A stretch of 64,000 nucleotides of DNA from Phalacrocorax aristotelis (Eukaryota > Chordata > Aves > Suliformes > Phalacrocoracidae), in the NCBI RefSeq assembly GCF_949628215.1, contig NC_134276.1:58992733-59056732 (forward strand). The letters run 5' to 3'. The stretch's first letter is position 1, and each line of letters begins with the position of its first letter. The translations under genes were made by a program, and so were the position numbers. The notes below the pieces were generated by a model that was not told where the DNA came from, ran no database searches, and saw nothing but the letters and a program-made list of their open reading frames with translations. Below are positions 12,601 to 27,600 of this stretch, piece after piece.

Positions 12601-15600
12601 GGACTTCATTCTCATTTTTGTCATTTGTTTAATGCCGTTTAAAGAGAAACATTTTTTGTTTCATTGTATGCACTGTTTTGTCAGCATGTACCTCTCTGGG
12701 AGAAAAAGCCTTTTCAATGTTCTGTCTATCCTCAAAGCATGGTGTATCTTCTGTTCCTTGCATTGTTTGGAGCACTGTCTCGATGTCCTTTTACTGCAGA
12801 AATACCTGTTTGTATTGGGAGTACCTAATTCCTCTTATTACAGTGATCCTGTCTCATAGAGCACTTTTCACCTCGGAACTGGAGAAAACCCCCACAAGGT
12901 TGTGAGTCTCACGTTGAGAAACCACACCATGTTGAGGAGCAGAAGAGTGGAGCAAGGGGGGAAGGTCTGTTTTCCAGGGTATTTGGCCTCCATTGAGCAC
13001 AGTCAGATTGCCCTTCATTTCCTAATGAAGGCTGCACCCAACGATGGTCAAGTCTGTCTGACGTAGCTCGTAAGCAGGATCACTGCAGTCTCGGGGATAT
13101 GTCTTGTTGAAATGGACAGTATCTGTGGCATAAGCTTACACGGGGGCTGAACGTTTTCAGTTCTGTTGTAGCAGTCTCTCATGTTGGTTTAAAGCCAAAC
13201 AGAAGCAAACCAACCCTAACCCTGGGTACAGCAGGCAAGCCTTCTGTATGTTGCTCTATTTCTGTCTGGAAAGATCAAGGCTAGACAAAGGACTGATGCC
13301 CAGTGACCTGGTATTCTTCCCAGGCTCTAATGCTCAGTCTTTGTTCTTAAGATGTGAGAATACCCTGATGTAGGCCAACAGCAGTTACTGTCTGATTTCA
13401 CACTCACCACTGTCTAATACTGCAGTATACCAATAAAGCATGGACCTTTACCAACTGGAGAGGTTGCTGGCTACTAAACCAACAGCAAGCTTGATGAGAC
13501 TATAAGCATGTCAAGCCATTTAACTGTGTATGCATGGAATTAATTTTTTTTATTATTATTTTTAATTTTACCTGTACTGAAGGCTTTCACTCATTCTAAC
13601 TGGTATTTTGCTGTAAAACTGTCACTGGTTTAATAGTTCTGTCCATTTGCTGGCTGATGCTTTTTCCTAAATATGAGGGAATTGGTTCATTGAGAAGGTG
13701 CACCATTCTCCCAAACCCTGCCACTCACTGCCACTCCTGCCATGGGCACACATTTTTGAAGCTGTGAAGTCAAAGCTTCTCCCAATCATGGTCCTCTTCA
13801 AGCCAGGCAGAGTTATTGGTTTTATGTGTGACATAGGATCTCTTCCTGAGTTGTTTTTTCTTCCCATTCCTCCTGAAATTCTTTGGTACTGCATTCAGGG
13901 GTGTTTGTACATAAATTTGTCATTGATGTATAACTACTTTTCAAGATCTTTAATTCTAACAAACTGTATCCAGCACTCCAGCTTGTTTTGTTTAATGAGG
14001 AAGAGGAGTGCAGCCTAATGAACTGGTCCTCTTCGAGCTTTAATGGAAGTCAGTGGGGGTTAGTTCTTGCATTGAGGGAGAGCAGAGCAGAATCTCCATC
14101 CCATATCTCTTTTAGCTCAGCAGCGTGACTGTGCCTGGTTCACAGCTGGCGACAGAAGGGATGGACAACCTCATTAAACTCTTCTCCAATCCAAGGCACT
14201 TCAGCCATCAGTGAAGTGCATATGAAAACTCCTGCCACTTCATGTCCCCTGCTATCAGTCCCCCATGTCATCTTGTACTATATGTCTTTCTCTGACCAAA
14301 ACTTTTAGGTAGAAGTTAGAGGTATGCGACCACTGTGACTATGGAAGATTGAGCTAGACATAACTGTGTGGCCACAGCAGCAAGAGCTCTGTCAGATACT
14401 TTCTTATTAAAGAGCCTTCATAAGCTCAGTAATGCAAAGGACAAAGGGGCAACAGTTTAGGTTTCATCTACCAGACTGGAGTTTAGGAAGTATCCATCTG
14501 CCCTTAAAGCAAAGTAAAACCTTCCCCTGACTACGGAACAGTCTGTGGAGCAGGCCTAAGAAAGAATGAGCCCTGTAATCTTCCATGTATTGAGAAAGGC
14601 TCTTTTCTGTCTCTTAACACATTTTTATTTCTGATAATAAACCTATAAACCTTGAGAACAATATAACCCCTAACAGCTGAGTTAGAGTGAGCCCTGTAGC
14701 TGTACGGTAGCTCCACAGAGAAGGAACATATCCAGGAGCATCTTAATGCTGCTGTACTCTTCCTTGCTGTTACAACAGTGTATGCCTGTACTCAGCACTG
14801 GGGAGGCCACACCTCAAATACTGTGTTCAGTTTTGGGTCCCTCACTAAAAGATAGACATTGAGGTGCTGGAGCATGTCCAGAGAAGGGCAACGAAGCTGG
14901 GGAAGGGTCTGGAGAACAAGTCTTGTGAGGAGCAGCTGAGCGAACTGGGGTTGTTTAGCCTGGAGAAGAGGAGGCTGAGGGGAGACCTTATCGCTCTCTG
15001 CAACTACCTGAAAGGAGGTTGTAGGGGAGTGGGTGTTGGTCTCTTCTCCCAGGTAACAAGCAACAGGACAAAGGGGGGCGCCAGGGGAGGTTTAGCTTGG
15101 ATATTAGAAAAAATTTCTTCACAGAAAGTGTTGTCAAGCACTGGAACAGGCTGCCTAGAGAGGTGGTGGAGTCACCATCCCTCGAGGTATTTAAAAGACG
15201 CGTAGATGGGGTGGTTAGGGACAGGGTTTAGTGGTGGTCTTGGCTGTGCTAGGTTAATGGTTGGACTCGATGATCTTAGAGGTCTTTTCCAACCTAAATG
15301 CTTCTGTGATTCTACAGGGACAGGATCTGTTTCTTTCGCAGCAGATGCAGAATGGTGTGATACTAAATGGCGTGAGTTTGTTACATAGCAGTTTCAGCAG
15401 AAAAGGAGTAGAGGAGGAGTATCTTCAGGATACATTGAGTCCCTCACAAAGTGGGGAGCCCTCACATGTTATGTTAAAGTCTCTAACTGGGGATTTCAGG
15501 TCATCTTATGCTGTGTGTGTAGTCAACAAAGGAAGAGGCAGGAGGCAGTTCAACTCATCTATGATTTGAATTGACCTCTGGGAGGGACTTTCATCATCAG

Positions 15601-18600
15601 CTGAAAAGTACTGATTTGAACTGGTTTATCCCTGGTCGTGGGCATGTTTTAAAGCAGTATCGCTCAGCTAGCCCAAGTGTCTGTAGGTGCCAATCTCAGC
15701 ACCAGTTGCTATGAGTTAACATCTGCACATGATGGGAGTCTAGAGTAAAGCAGATGCTGCTGGTGGGATGGATCATGGCAGGCCAGCCAAGTGCAGAGCT
15801 CAACCTGCCCCCCTCCGGCTGGGCACCTGCAGCTTGCCATCACTCCCATACATTCCCACCACCAAATTGCAGCAAGCAACTTTTGGTTTTGTGTTTTGAT
15901 AGAGGTATAGCTACTAAGGATTTGATTTTAACCACTGGCTTCATTTTACTTAGCACGTGGAACATATGTATTGTTGGGGAGTGATTTGGGACACATGTAA
16001 AGCTAGCATGATAACCCATAGTTTCATGTCCTGTGGCCATGTAAAAAATGCCGTTGTTTTGTAGATTTTTTTCAAGTTAGCTTTCAATCAAGGTTTACTT
16101 TTCCTGTCACCTTCCCTACTGCAGCACGTTTCCCTAATGTCTGGAGAGTAAACTAGCTCAGTGGAACCAGGAACCACTCCAGGTATTTTGGCATTGATGG
16201 GCTAATGTGGCATACCTTGATAAAGTGCATTATTATTTGCCACTGTCATCAATCAGTGTTCGTTTCTTTTCTTAAACACCAAGCTCAGAAAAGAATTGAA
16301 GCATTTGTTTAATTCCTGCCCACTCGACCAAGGATGTACCTTTAGCATGTGCTCAAGCAATCCTTAGATAAAATCCTTTTGCACTTTTCTCTTGGTTTGT
16401 TTGTATATAGTTGGCTCCATTATATTTGAAAGATGGCCCAAGTCTGAATCTAAATAAAAATAACTTAAAGTATGAGCAAAGCCAATTCCATGTTACCAGC
16501 CACAAACCTTTTAGGCCTCTGATATGCTGTGCAGTAACCACTTGATATCTGGCAACTGACACGCTAATAATTGCCTGTCAATCAATAAATCCTTTAGGGT
16601 AAAATGTGAGGAATTTCAGTACCCTGTAAATAAGATTGGTCTCCTCCCTTCTGCTTCTGTTTATATTCTGCAGTATGTAGTTGATGCATAGAGCCTGAAT
16701 AAATATAGTCTTCTGTGGCAGGAGGACAGATGAAACAGAGAAAAGACCATTTGGTTAATGCAGGTTATTTGTTCCTCACTTCCATGAAAAAGCAGAAGTC
16801 ACTTCGCAGCATTGCCATGACCCATCAGCATGCACATGTTGTGATCGATTGGTGATGGGGGGAGAGAAGACCTTCCATTTTCATTTCTTCATGACTTACT
16901 GACTTTCTCACAGCAGAATACCCACCTTTACCGGAATAACATCCAATGTGTTGATCTTTATGGCTGTATTCGTTTTAATTACGCCCCAGAATGTGCTAAC
17001 ATGACAGCATTTTGAAGCCTTTTTGTAATATGGCCACTTCCTTATACCTAGCTTTAATTTTCACTTGTTCAGCATATTGGCAGGTGGGGTCTTACTGAGC
17101 TCTTGCTTATAGGTTGTGGTGGTTGGATTTGGTCACTGCTCACGTCCACATTGATACCAAAAAGGAGGATGTAGCATTTCAACTTGCTGCAAAATAACAT
17201 TGAGAATGTCAGTGATGTATTGGTGTGCAAGTCTTTAATCAATGGGGTGTATACTCAGTGCTGTGAGCCACCAGGCACATTTTTTTGTGATGCTTTCCAT
17301 AACAGTTTTCCCAAGTCATGTCTTCCAAGTGTAAGTTAGAAAGTCTCTAATTCATTGTCCATTTGGTATTTTATAGTTTTAAATACTTGAGTTGTACTGA
17401 TAAAAATTCCAGTACATCAGAAGTTAGATATAGGATTATAAAAAGGTAGGTAGATATGTTGATATATCTATATCTATCTATCACAGATAGGTGCTATTTA
17501 ACTTTTAGACTATAATGCCTGTGAACTTCTCACAGAGGTGCAAATCATTTTTTCGCTGTCGTATGACAGGCATAGTGCCAGAATTTCTTTGTCTCCACGT
17601 TTGAGGTGATATAACTTTTCTTATGTCTTTTGTAATGTAGAGTTAAGTACTTTTAACCTTACAACCTTGCTATTAATCTGTTTCACTATTTCTCAATGAT
17701 GAATTCCATTTCTTTTGAAAACACTGTATACAGTTGTGTGCTAGTGTCAATAAAATTGACATTTGTGTAACAAGCTGTGGCATTTTCTCAAATTTCACTG
17801 AACATTGATTTAGTGTGAAACTGTTCATAAATCCTTTCTTGCCAGCTGTAATAATACAGACCTTTATTTCAGACAAATACTGCTTTGACCTTGATTTATA
17901 ATAGGCTACATAACTGTCATGATTACATAAACTGATAACTGTATTGTTTTTTTCCTTCTCTTTTCAAAGGAATGACATATAAACATGAACTGGTTTGGAA
18001 TTGGAAAACATTCATGTTCTAGCAATAAATCTTGAGTTCTTCCAGAAAATAAATAGGTTTTACTACTGCCTCTGTTTACTGGAGTATCTCAGCTGTGCTG
18101 TAGCAACAGGAACGCTTACCTATCATAATCTAGGCAGGACATAAACACATGATAGTAAAATGTATTTGCCCTTAATTATGTATGGTGATGTATGTGTTTA
18201 CATTTAATCCTAGACATCCTATTAGCTGTGATAATGAAAAGCTTGTCACATTTTTTTGGTTGCATTTTAATGTATGATGCCAAAATGGTACAGACTGTAA
18301 ATGTTCTTCCACATGACAGATCTGTCTTCTAAAACAGGCTTAGATTTTCAGAGGTTTGGAGGAGGGGATAACTGGAAGAACGCTGGGCGTTTTTGGCAAA
18401 CTCTTTCCTTTGTGCAGTCAGTAGTCTGGCTGCATCCCAGAAGACAAAATGCTAATCTCAGTAATATTTAATGTAGTGTATATGAATCCATGGAAGTGTA
18501 ATTAATTGTCTAATTCTTTAACATTTTTAATTCAAAATTAAATGGGACTTTATATCTGTGATAATCTAAAGTTGTCATGCTTTGTGCATTAAAAGTATTG

Positions 18601-21600
18601 CTTTTCTTATGTAAATGTAATGCTAGCATTTCCATCCCAAACAATCAGAGGAGCATGGAAAGACCTACAAGGTATAATATACATACTTGTGTTGTGTGTA
18701 GAAATTGGGGAACTAGTAGTTTTCTCCCTTCATGTTAGATCTGACTGGTCTTAGCAGCAACACTCTGTAGAAAGTCATCACGTCTTTTTTGCTAGACTTC
18801 CACTAGATAATTTGTTCCAACCTGTGTCCTGTAGCTCCCTATGAAGTACTGATTTGAGTCTTTGAAGTTATACTTTGCTAGAAAGAATGGCACTTCCAGG
18901 TTGACTCTCTTATTGTTGTATTTATTCTCTTTCATAGAGTGGATTACGATGGTGAAAAATTTGGTATTAATATGATATTTAGCAGCTCAGGCATGTATGC
19001 GTTGACCCCTTCCCTAGACGCTAATTTCAGCCAGTTCCACCAGCTAAAAGAATGCTTCAGTCCCTTGGTTAATGCAAGTGGATGCAGTTCCTCTGGCTTC
19101 AAGTCCATTTGGACTAGTTTGAGGATCCTGATGGCCATTTCTTGTAGTGTAATTTCACATGGTGCAACCTAAGGTTGTTACTCTTTCTGACACTTTCTAG
19201 AGAGAGCCTGTCCTAACTGACTTCTCTTTTACCATTTTTTTAGCAGGTTCTCTGACTGGCAGCCCTCACCTTTCAGAGCTTTCCATCAATTCCCAAGGGG
19301 GACCATCAGTTGCAAATATGTCTTTATCTCCAAACTTGAGCCCTGATGCCAAGCAGTCATCTCCCTTGATCAGCCCTTTGCTGACTGACCCAACGTGCAT
19401 CAGGACTGATGATGAGGAAGAGGTCAAAAGAAAGGTAAGGCAGAGGCAGTTGGCCTTGGCTCTCTTCTCTGTGTTGTGTTGTGACTACTGCTGTTTGTCA
19501 ACGTGACTAATATCTAGACCCCCTGCAGCTTCCTCATCATAGATCCACACTGATAACTTGAGCTGGGTCAGCTGGTATCCGCTGTCCTCAGTCACAGTGT
19601 GTCCAAGAGCATCCCTGTGCTCCTGAGGCCAAACTCACAGTTTGGAGCAGGCCAGGCCAGCACCACAGAACTGCTGTAGCTGAGGGCTCAGTGCCCTGGA
19701 CTCATCCTCCTGAACAGCCCCAGCTCCTCTTTAAGCATCAGAGAGACGATAGGTAGCTCTGTGTCCCTAAGGTTAATGTAGGATAAATCTGGGCCAGTCC
19801 TATTGATTGCAACCTTAAGAGCTTGTTTTGACAGGGTCTCCTGTAAATCTAGCTTGTTTTTAAGAAGTGGAGTGCGGCAGTTTGTTGTAACAAAACAATC
19901 GACTCGAATATAGTTTTGGAGGGAGAATTTCTAGGTGACAGAAGGAAAAGGAACAGCTTTGACCCTGTGCAGGAATGTCCGACTCAGGCTCTCCAGCCTG
20001 TCTCTGCTGGGAGCACCACTGGGAGAATTTGGTTGTGGGAGTAGAAATGCTCTCTTTGAGCCACAGCCTGCAGCATTCAGCTGGGAGTGTTTGGCTCAGC
20101 CCCATCATTGCAGCAAAGCCATAAGGGAACATCACATCCAAAACTGCTTTTCAAAGACAGAAGTGATTCTGTCTGAGCCAGGGTGTTCTGGGTGTCCGCG
20201 GCTCATCCCTCCTGAGCTGCAGGGTGAGATGGGATTGGTCTTGTTTTTCTGCTTTTTCTCCTGAACTGAGAGCATCTCAGGAGAAAGAAGGTAGGAACTC
20301 AGATGGCTTTGCTGGAAAGTGGGAGCATGTGTAAGGAAGATCTCGTTTCCCACTGTGCACAGTTAGCAAGATATGTGAGAGACTTTTGAAAAGAAAAGCC
20401 AAGAATCAGTTAATAGACTGACGATTCTCTGTGCCAGTCCAAGTTACGGCAGCCAGTGACTGCTGTAGCTTATACCAGCTGATGATGGTTCCTCTGGGAC
20501 TGTAGACTGACTAGGAAACGCCCACACAGTCTCCCCCATCACATCCCTTTCTAGTGAATCCTCTGCATCACTGATCTTCAGGGAGGAAATGTAGAAGCAA
20601 AAGATTTATTGACGTTTTGCTCTTCCTTTCTGCTTACTGAGCAACACAGAGCAAGATCAGTCAGGATCCTTTGACTCTTCAGAATTAAGAGGTCAAAACC
20701 ACTTTTGCCTCTTGGATAACACAGGAGGATTTGGGGTTTTTTACCTGAAATTTGACACCTGTAGCTTACCCTAAAATTCTTCCATTCTCTCACTGTTAGG
20801 TTGTCCAGCTGCACTGGGAAGATCATGGATTTCTTTTCATATTTTTTTGGAGAATATTTTTACTGTGGAGTCTTAGCCTGACAATCAAACTTCTGTTTAT
20901 TTTAACAGACACTAATTTTTGTCATTTTGGTTAATGGTTATCTAGCCTGCAGAAGTTTTCTTTGTGAACTTCAGAATATGCCCTGCTCCAGATATGTGGA
21001 ATAAGCTGAAAGGAACATCAGCCCCCCAAAGCTGCAGAAATCACCTTGGCAGAGAAAAATGCCTCAAGAATGCATAGAAAGTGCTTGTTTTCTTGTGTTT
21101 GCAAGGAAGGAATGTTTTCAGGGCTTCAGGGCTTAGGAACATTCAGGCATGAGTCACAGTAACCACATGGAAGGGCCACTAGTTTGTAGCTCTCTTGGTG
21201 ATTGTTGTCTGCAGTTTTTTCCTACAGAAATCAGCTCCATAAAAGCAGATGAAAACCTAATGTGTTTACAATTTGCAGAGATTCCCAACTGAGAAAGCTT
21301 ACTTCATTGCTAAAGAAGTAGCGACCACAGAACGAACATACCTGAAGGACCTTGAAGTCATCACATCGGTATGTTTACTTAAGCATTACTCATGAAACAT
21401 GTGAACCTCTAGTCAGCAGTAGTATTTCATCTGCTCCACTTAACATCTTAGCTGTTCCATGCTACTTTTATATTCTGCACTGTAGGTTCTCTGCAGTGCA
21501 TAGGAGTACAGCTCTAGGGAGGAAATAACACAAGAAGCAGAAAGTAGAGATTTGCACTGTGGTTAGTAACATGCACTACAAAACTATATCAGGTTGAAGC

Positions 21601-24600
21601 ACTCTGGGACACAGTTCAGTTATAATTTCTTGCTCTCATACTTTGTGGTTGTAATTACAAAAAACGCCTGTGGGTTTTGAATGACTTCTCTTAAAACTGA
21701 AGTAGCTCCCTAGGGGAACATATAAATGCTTTCTCCTGGCTTAAATGCCCTCCATTTAACATTAACTACTGTGGTGTACCTATTTGAATTATTCTGATTT
21801 TTCAGTAAGTGAAACTGTCTGTTAAACGAGTCATTAATCCGTAGCATCTGATCAGAGTGTGACTGTTAAAATCACCAAGGCAAATACGTGCCCTCTGTGC
21901 ATACACACCACAAGTCTTGTTTAACTTCCAAGAATAATGTGTGCAGGATTTGGCCTTAAATAACAATTGTCTGTAAAGGCGCAGTGGATCCAAAACATCT
22001 CATGGCGTTTCAGCGGGGCTGCTGGCTCCAGACCTCCCAGCTTTTTAATTGCCTAGTGTGTGAAACTCTGTGAGGTGCATTGCCACCCCTTGCACTGAGC
22101 ATTGTGGTAAGGAGGGCATGCTGAAGGGAAAAGTCTGTTGGTACCAGCTGGGAAACAGGGAGAGACACCTTCTCCCCAGCTTCTTGTCTGTTACAGGGCC
22201 CACGTGGCAGATGCAGTCTGACGCCAGCTTAGACATAGCCAACATAGGCTGGAGCAGCATGGTTGTCACAGGCAGTAAGATAGCTGTGGCTCCACTGCTT
22301 ACTTATCCTGGCTTTCTGGGAAGGCAGGACAATGAGGGAAGAGGCCACGTTCTGTGAGACAGTGGTCATTGCTGCAGTCTCAACAGCAGATATGCTGTTT
22401 TCATCTTCTATTTCACCTGGTGGCTGCAGAAACGAAGTTTTACCTCTTCAGAGCTAAACTCCCATTTCCCACCCTGACCTTTATTCTTGTGGTAGGCAAA
22501 TCTGAATTTGCTGAGTCACCAAAAGGCATACAACTGGCTCTAAGCTAATCATCAGGCCCATCAGCTGTTCCCCACAGATGTCTGGCCCAGGAGGCCACCA
22601 AGAGTGCACAGGTAGCCAGCATCATTGGAAAAGGTAGAAGGAACAAGTGCCATGTGTGAATTTCGAGACTTGGTGGGTGTGAAGTTCTTCAACCTTAGCT
22701 CTGCTCAGTGCAGAGATGAAACAGGGGAGAGGGAGGCCTGGGAGGGGTCTCTCTTTATCCCAGGTCTGGGTCAGCTCCAGCTGGTGCAGTGTCAATCAAG
22801 ACCAGGGTCCCAACAGCCTTCTAGGCACTGCTGGAAGTCAACCATAGACAGCTGGAACCCCTCAGGGCAGCGAGGAGGGAGTAGTGTTATCATGTTGAAG
22901 ATAATAGTGTGTGCCACCTTGGCAAACCCCCTAGTCCTATGGCTTTACATCACCCAAAAGTCTATTAGGGTGAAATAAAGAGAATATGGAACAAAACTGA
23001 GCAGGAGCCTGTTGCAGTCTTAACAGTGTTTGGCACTGACCCTCCTATTTTCTGCTACTAGCATCTTATCTTGGAAGTGCAAAGTACTGCCCTTTTACTC
23101 GTTCACTTTGCAAAGTGCATGATGTTCTCTATCTGCACACAGTGACATGAGGTTGAGTGCTTACTGCACCAACTCCTGTCAAAGGGATTTCGGACAGAAC
23201 TCAGCAAAAGAGAATGCGAAGTGTATTTTTTTGTTTTACTGGAATGTTTGCAAGTGTTGCAAGTATTGCAGTACTCTTTCTCTTGCACCTACAGCGTTTG
23301 CAAATTCAGTTTGTATTGACCAGCCAGCTTGGGCTTGAAAAGAATTTTCAAGATTTCATCAGTGATGGCAAAGGGGAAGGGAATTTCTTTTTTAACTATG
23401 CAGGGCCTGACAGCTGGTAAGAGCACCAGTTCAGCATGTAGGACTGTCAGGGGTAGCCGGGGTTGTATTCCTAGTGCCAGCTAAATAAGGTCCTTAGTCG
23501 GTTAGGTATATAAAGACAGCAAATGATCATACCTGCTGCATTCCATGCCCCGATAATTTTGCTTCTTTTTTCTTTGTAGTGGTTTCAGAGTGCAGTGAGT
23601 AAAGAGGATTGCATGCCCGAATCACTGAGAAATCTCATTTTCTCCAACTTCGAACCTTTGCACAAATTTCACACTGGTTTTCTCAAGGAAATTGAGCAGA
23701 GACTTGCTCTGTGGTAAGATTGTTGCTTCTTATTTAGCTGTGTTATTTCATGCAGTTTAGCATTTTTGCATTCCCTTTTTGCTAACTCTTTCTAATCTAC
23801 TGTAGTGATTCATCTGTGGAAGTGACAGATGTTGGTTATTAACAGACTGGGTATACTGAATCATGCTTTGTTCATGTTTACTCGACAAACTGTGTTGTTC
23901 AGATATCTCAGTCAGGTACAGACCTATGCAAATGAGATCATAATTCTGGATGAAGCTTTCCCTTGCCAAATGTTAGTGTTTCTATATGGCAGCTCTTCTG
24001 AAAAACATGCTGCAAGCAAGGCTTATCAGTAATAAAGAGGGAGCAGTGAAAGACCAAGACCTATGTTTTGTCAAATAGGTGTAGGCTGGGGAGGGATTTC
24101 AGAGACCAGCTTCTCATTCTGCAGCACTGCAGCTTGGACACTCTCAGGGTCTACAGTGCACTCTACAAATTGACACGCTGTTGGAAGAGGACACTGGGCT
24201 TAAAAATTATCTATCCTTAGCATAACAGTGACAGTAAAACATGGCATTTTTGTGAAATAGCTACGAACTGAGTAATTCTTTCCTGGCAGGACTCCTAACT
24301 CAGTTCATTTGACCACTGATATCTGATCAGAGGCAGCACACAGAAGCCCTCTCCTTGCGCTGATTAGACCTGTCTGGACTAGACTGTCTTGCTCTGTGTA
24401 GGCATTTTTTTGTAGTTTATCTCTGGTGCTGGGAGCCCAGCTTTTCCTTCCTGGTTAGAAAAGTGGCAATAGAAAATCATGTGAAAGCAGAGCAGGCAGA
24501 CCTGATGAGTCCTAATCAGTTTAATGCCTCTCTAACTAATAAATCAAAAGCAAATCACAGTCTTAGCATATGTGAGTTTAGCTCTTGTGATGTGGTGAAC

Positions 24601-27600
24601 GAGGACATTGAATTAGAGCATGACACATTGAAGACTAGCGCTACACAAACCCACCCTGCATAGTTCCAGAATTACCAGGTATTTTCTGGGGAGAGGGGAA
24701 TGTGATACTACCTCCTAGAGCTGAAATCCTCACCCAGGACCCTATGGCTGATGGTTGACATAAGGTTATTCCTAAGGCAATGTTCTCCCCAGCAACTCTG
24801 CCTGTATCTCCCTTTTTTTCCTTGAGCTGCCACTGTTTTAATCCAGTCGGGAGTCTTACTGGTGTTTGCTTTCCAGTAAGGAGCATTTATTGCAGCAACT
24901 TCAAGAAGACTCTTTCAAATGTTATAAAATAGTGACTGTTTCTCCAACCATGGTGTAGGATTAACAGTAGTTGGGGTTAATCCCCAGCTGGCTGGGGTTC
25001 AGGGTGATTGGTGAGAAAAGGAAAATTTTTACAGTGAGTAAAAGGCAAGTTCTGCTCTCCATCAGACCAGTCTAATCTAGTGAGCTGGCTGGGTGCTGAT
25101 TCCTGGGGCATGTGTTGAAGTAGAGATTCCCCCTATATCTTTCTAGTTGCTGGTGGAATTACAGGTGGATGCCAATCTTCTGTTCAGGTGTGATGTTTTT
25201 TAAAGCTTGGATGATGCTGCAGTAACATCCTGTTGTGGAAAGGTGGCAATGTAGTAAGTGGTGGGAGGTATGTTAAAAGAAAAAAATAAGATTGTTTAGG
25301 CTTTGAGACTTTCCATAATTTTATTTTGTTTCTCCAAGTTAGCTCTTTTTAGAGCTGAGTAAGCCTTTTGTTTTCCAGCTTTTCCTTCTGTGCCAAGGCT
25401 ATGGTTTCACAGAGCAGTAAGCCTCAGTTTAAGACTCCTAATATTGTATTTAAATTGCACTACTCTGTGATATAAATTGCTGATCTGCTACAAAGTTACT
25501 TCGCAATCCAAATTTGTTCAAAAATATTCTGCTGAGGTAACTGTGTCCCAGCTGGGCGCATCGTTCTGACTTTGACAGCTCAGCTATTGCATGTCCTTCC
25601 AGTTAGCGTAAAGCCACTGGGAATTCTCTGTTGGCTGCTCTGATTCATTTGACGGAAATGCAGTCACGTTCTTGCCCCTGGTCTGCATCCATTTTGCAAC
25701 CAACAGCATGGGTTTACCTAATGTAAAACCACTGTTGCAGACAGTGTTTGTTTTTCAAGTTCTGGAAGATTTGAATATGTGCCTTAGGAAGGGAGGTGGA
25801 TTTGCTGGCAGGTGTTATTTTGGAGGTGTTGGTGTTTTTATATAATGCCACAGATGCCAAGATAAGCTGCAAGCAATAAACTCTATCCTATAGAGATTAC
25901 TGTTTAATTAAACGGTGACTGACAAAAACAAACAGCCCCTCAGCATGTAGAAGAAGCTGATGGCAGTGTGGAAGGGAATTTCTTCAGCAGTGTGGTCAAG
26001 GTCACTTAGCCAGATGTCTGTACTGCCATGATTGTACCTATGTCTTTGGCCCCAGGTGGTTTTAAGCTAGTGGGCTTTGGCTGTGTTCACCACCGCAGAG
26101 CAGAGTGCTGCCCAGCCGCTGCATCAGCTGCGTAGCTCCTCGTGGGCCTGGCTGTGGCAGTGGCACTTCTGCAGGCAGGTGCAGGCAGGATTCAAGCGAC
26201 TCATTTCAATCTGACTCTTCTGTGTCCAGGCAGGTGGAGGTGGCAGGAAGGTGGGACGCTTGTCCTGAGACATGAGCACGCTCTGCATTTGTCAGAGGGT
26301 GGCTTGTCCTACAAAAAAAGGGCCTTTGAATAGAAGGGTTGTGGACTTCATCAAGCTACTGGATGTGTTGTGGGAGCTTGTCTGAGAGGAAGAGCCTCCC
26401 ACGCCCAGTCATCTGTGTTCTCCTAGCGGGTGGGATGCTTGGTTTCATCAACTTAAAGTGCAGTTCAGCCTGCTTGCTCTGCTTAGGCATTGGTATGTAT
26501 GTCTAAGGTTTGTTTCAAACCTATGTGCTGCATCTTGGAAGCCCTTACAGGACGCCATTCCCTGGACTCTTAGGACTTGAATCGTGTTGAAGCTGATGCT
26601 CTGCAAAAGAGCTGTGAGGAGAGCAAGGCCAGGGGAGGATCACGCGTAACAATTGTTAGACGGCTCTGTGCTTTTAATTTTTTAAACATCTATAGACTTT
26701 TAGTATTTGGCTCAAAGAACCTCAGATTGTGCACATTATTAAAAGCATTTCTGGCTTGCTCGCAGGCTTCTGAACTGTTTGAATCTTCCATCAGAGGCAA
26801 GCTGTTTGCTGCTGAACATCTTAAGGGCTGGTATCCTTTTGACCCCATTATAGATTCTGGCAGGTCCGATTTGTTTCTTTACACAATTCACCCATTTTTC
26901 TCTTTAGTACTGCATTTCCTAAGAGCATTACATCTCAGTGTCTAGTGCATAGTGAAAAAGTTTTTAACAAGACATGAATTGATGCTGACATCAATAGCCA
27001 ACTGCAGAATATAGGAAGTTGCTGCATTTTTCACAGCCAGAGTTTGTTTCTGGCCATGAAACTGAGCAGATTTGCACTGTTTTATTGCACAGCATCCTAA
27101 GATTGGTCACACCATGCTCTGGTCGATGTTTCTGCCCTGCCTGTGCTGTTGCTGGGTCAGTGAAGCAGCCCAGGAATCCCATCGGTTGCCCCAATTGTGC
27201 TCAGCCCTCCGTTCACAAGACTGACCACATTCCTGGGACCAAGTGAAAATACCCGACTAGAGGCCCTGTGGTTCAAGGAGAGGAAGGATGACCTTTGGTG
27301 GATGCAGGCAGGCAGCAGTAGGGCATGGGGCTCTGCCCTCTCACACAGCAAGGGAGGAGGATGTAAAAAGAGCAGGAAGCTGCCTGGGGTGGGAAAAGGA
27401 ACAGTGCATGTCAGGGTGTCCTGTTAGCAAGGGCTGGGAGAGGTGCGCCCTGCACCTGGGCACCCAGGTTCTGGTCCTGGCTACCAGGGCTCATCTAGGT
27501 TGCTCCTCAGCAAGGCTTTAGGCTCAAGGCCAGGACTTCCCAACCCTTTCTGCTGGGAGGAAGTATGGGAGGAGCATCTAAGTAACTTAAAGCTGGCTCC

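Noticed and set aside
13200..13225. Telomere-like ccaaccctaaccctgg
   Set aside because: Fewer than three units; no array.
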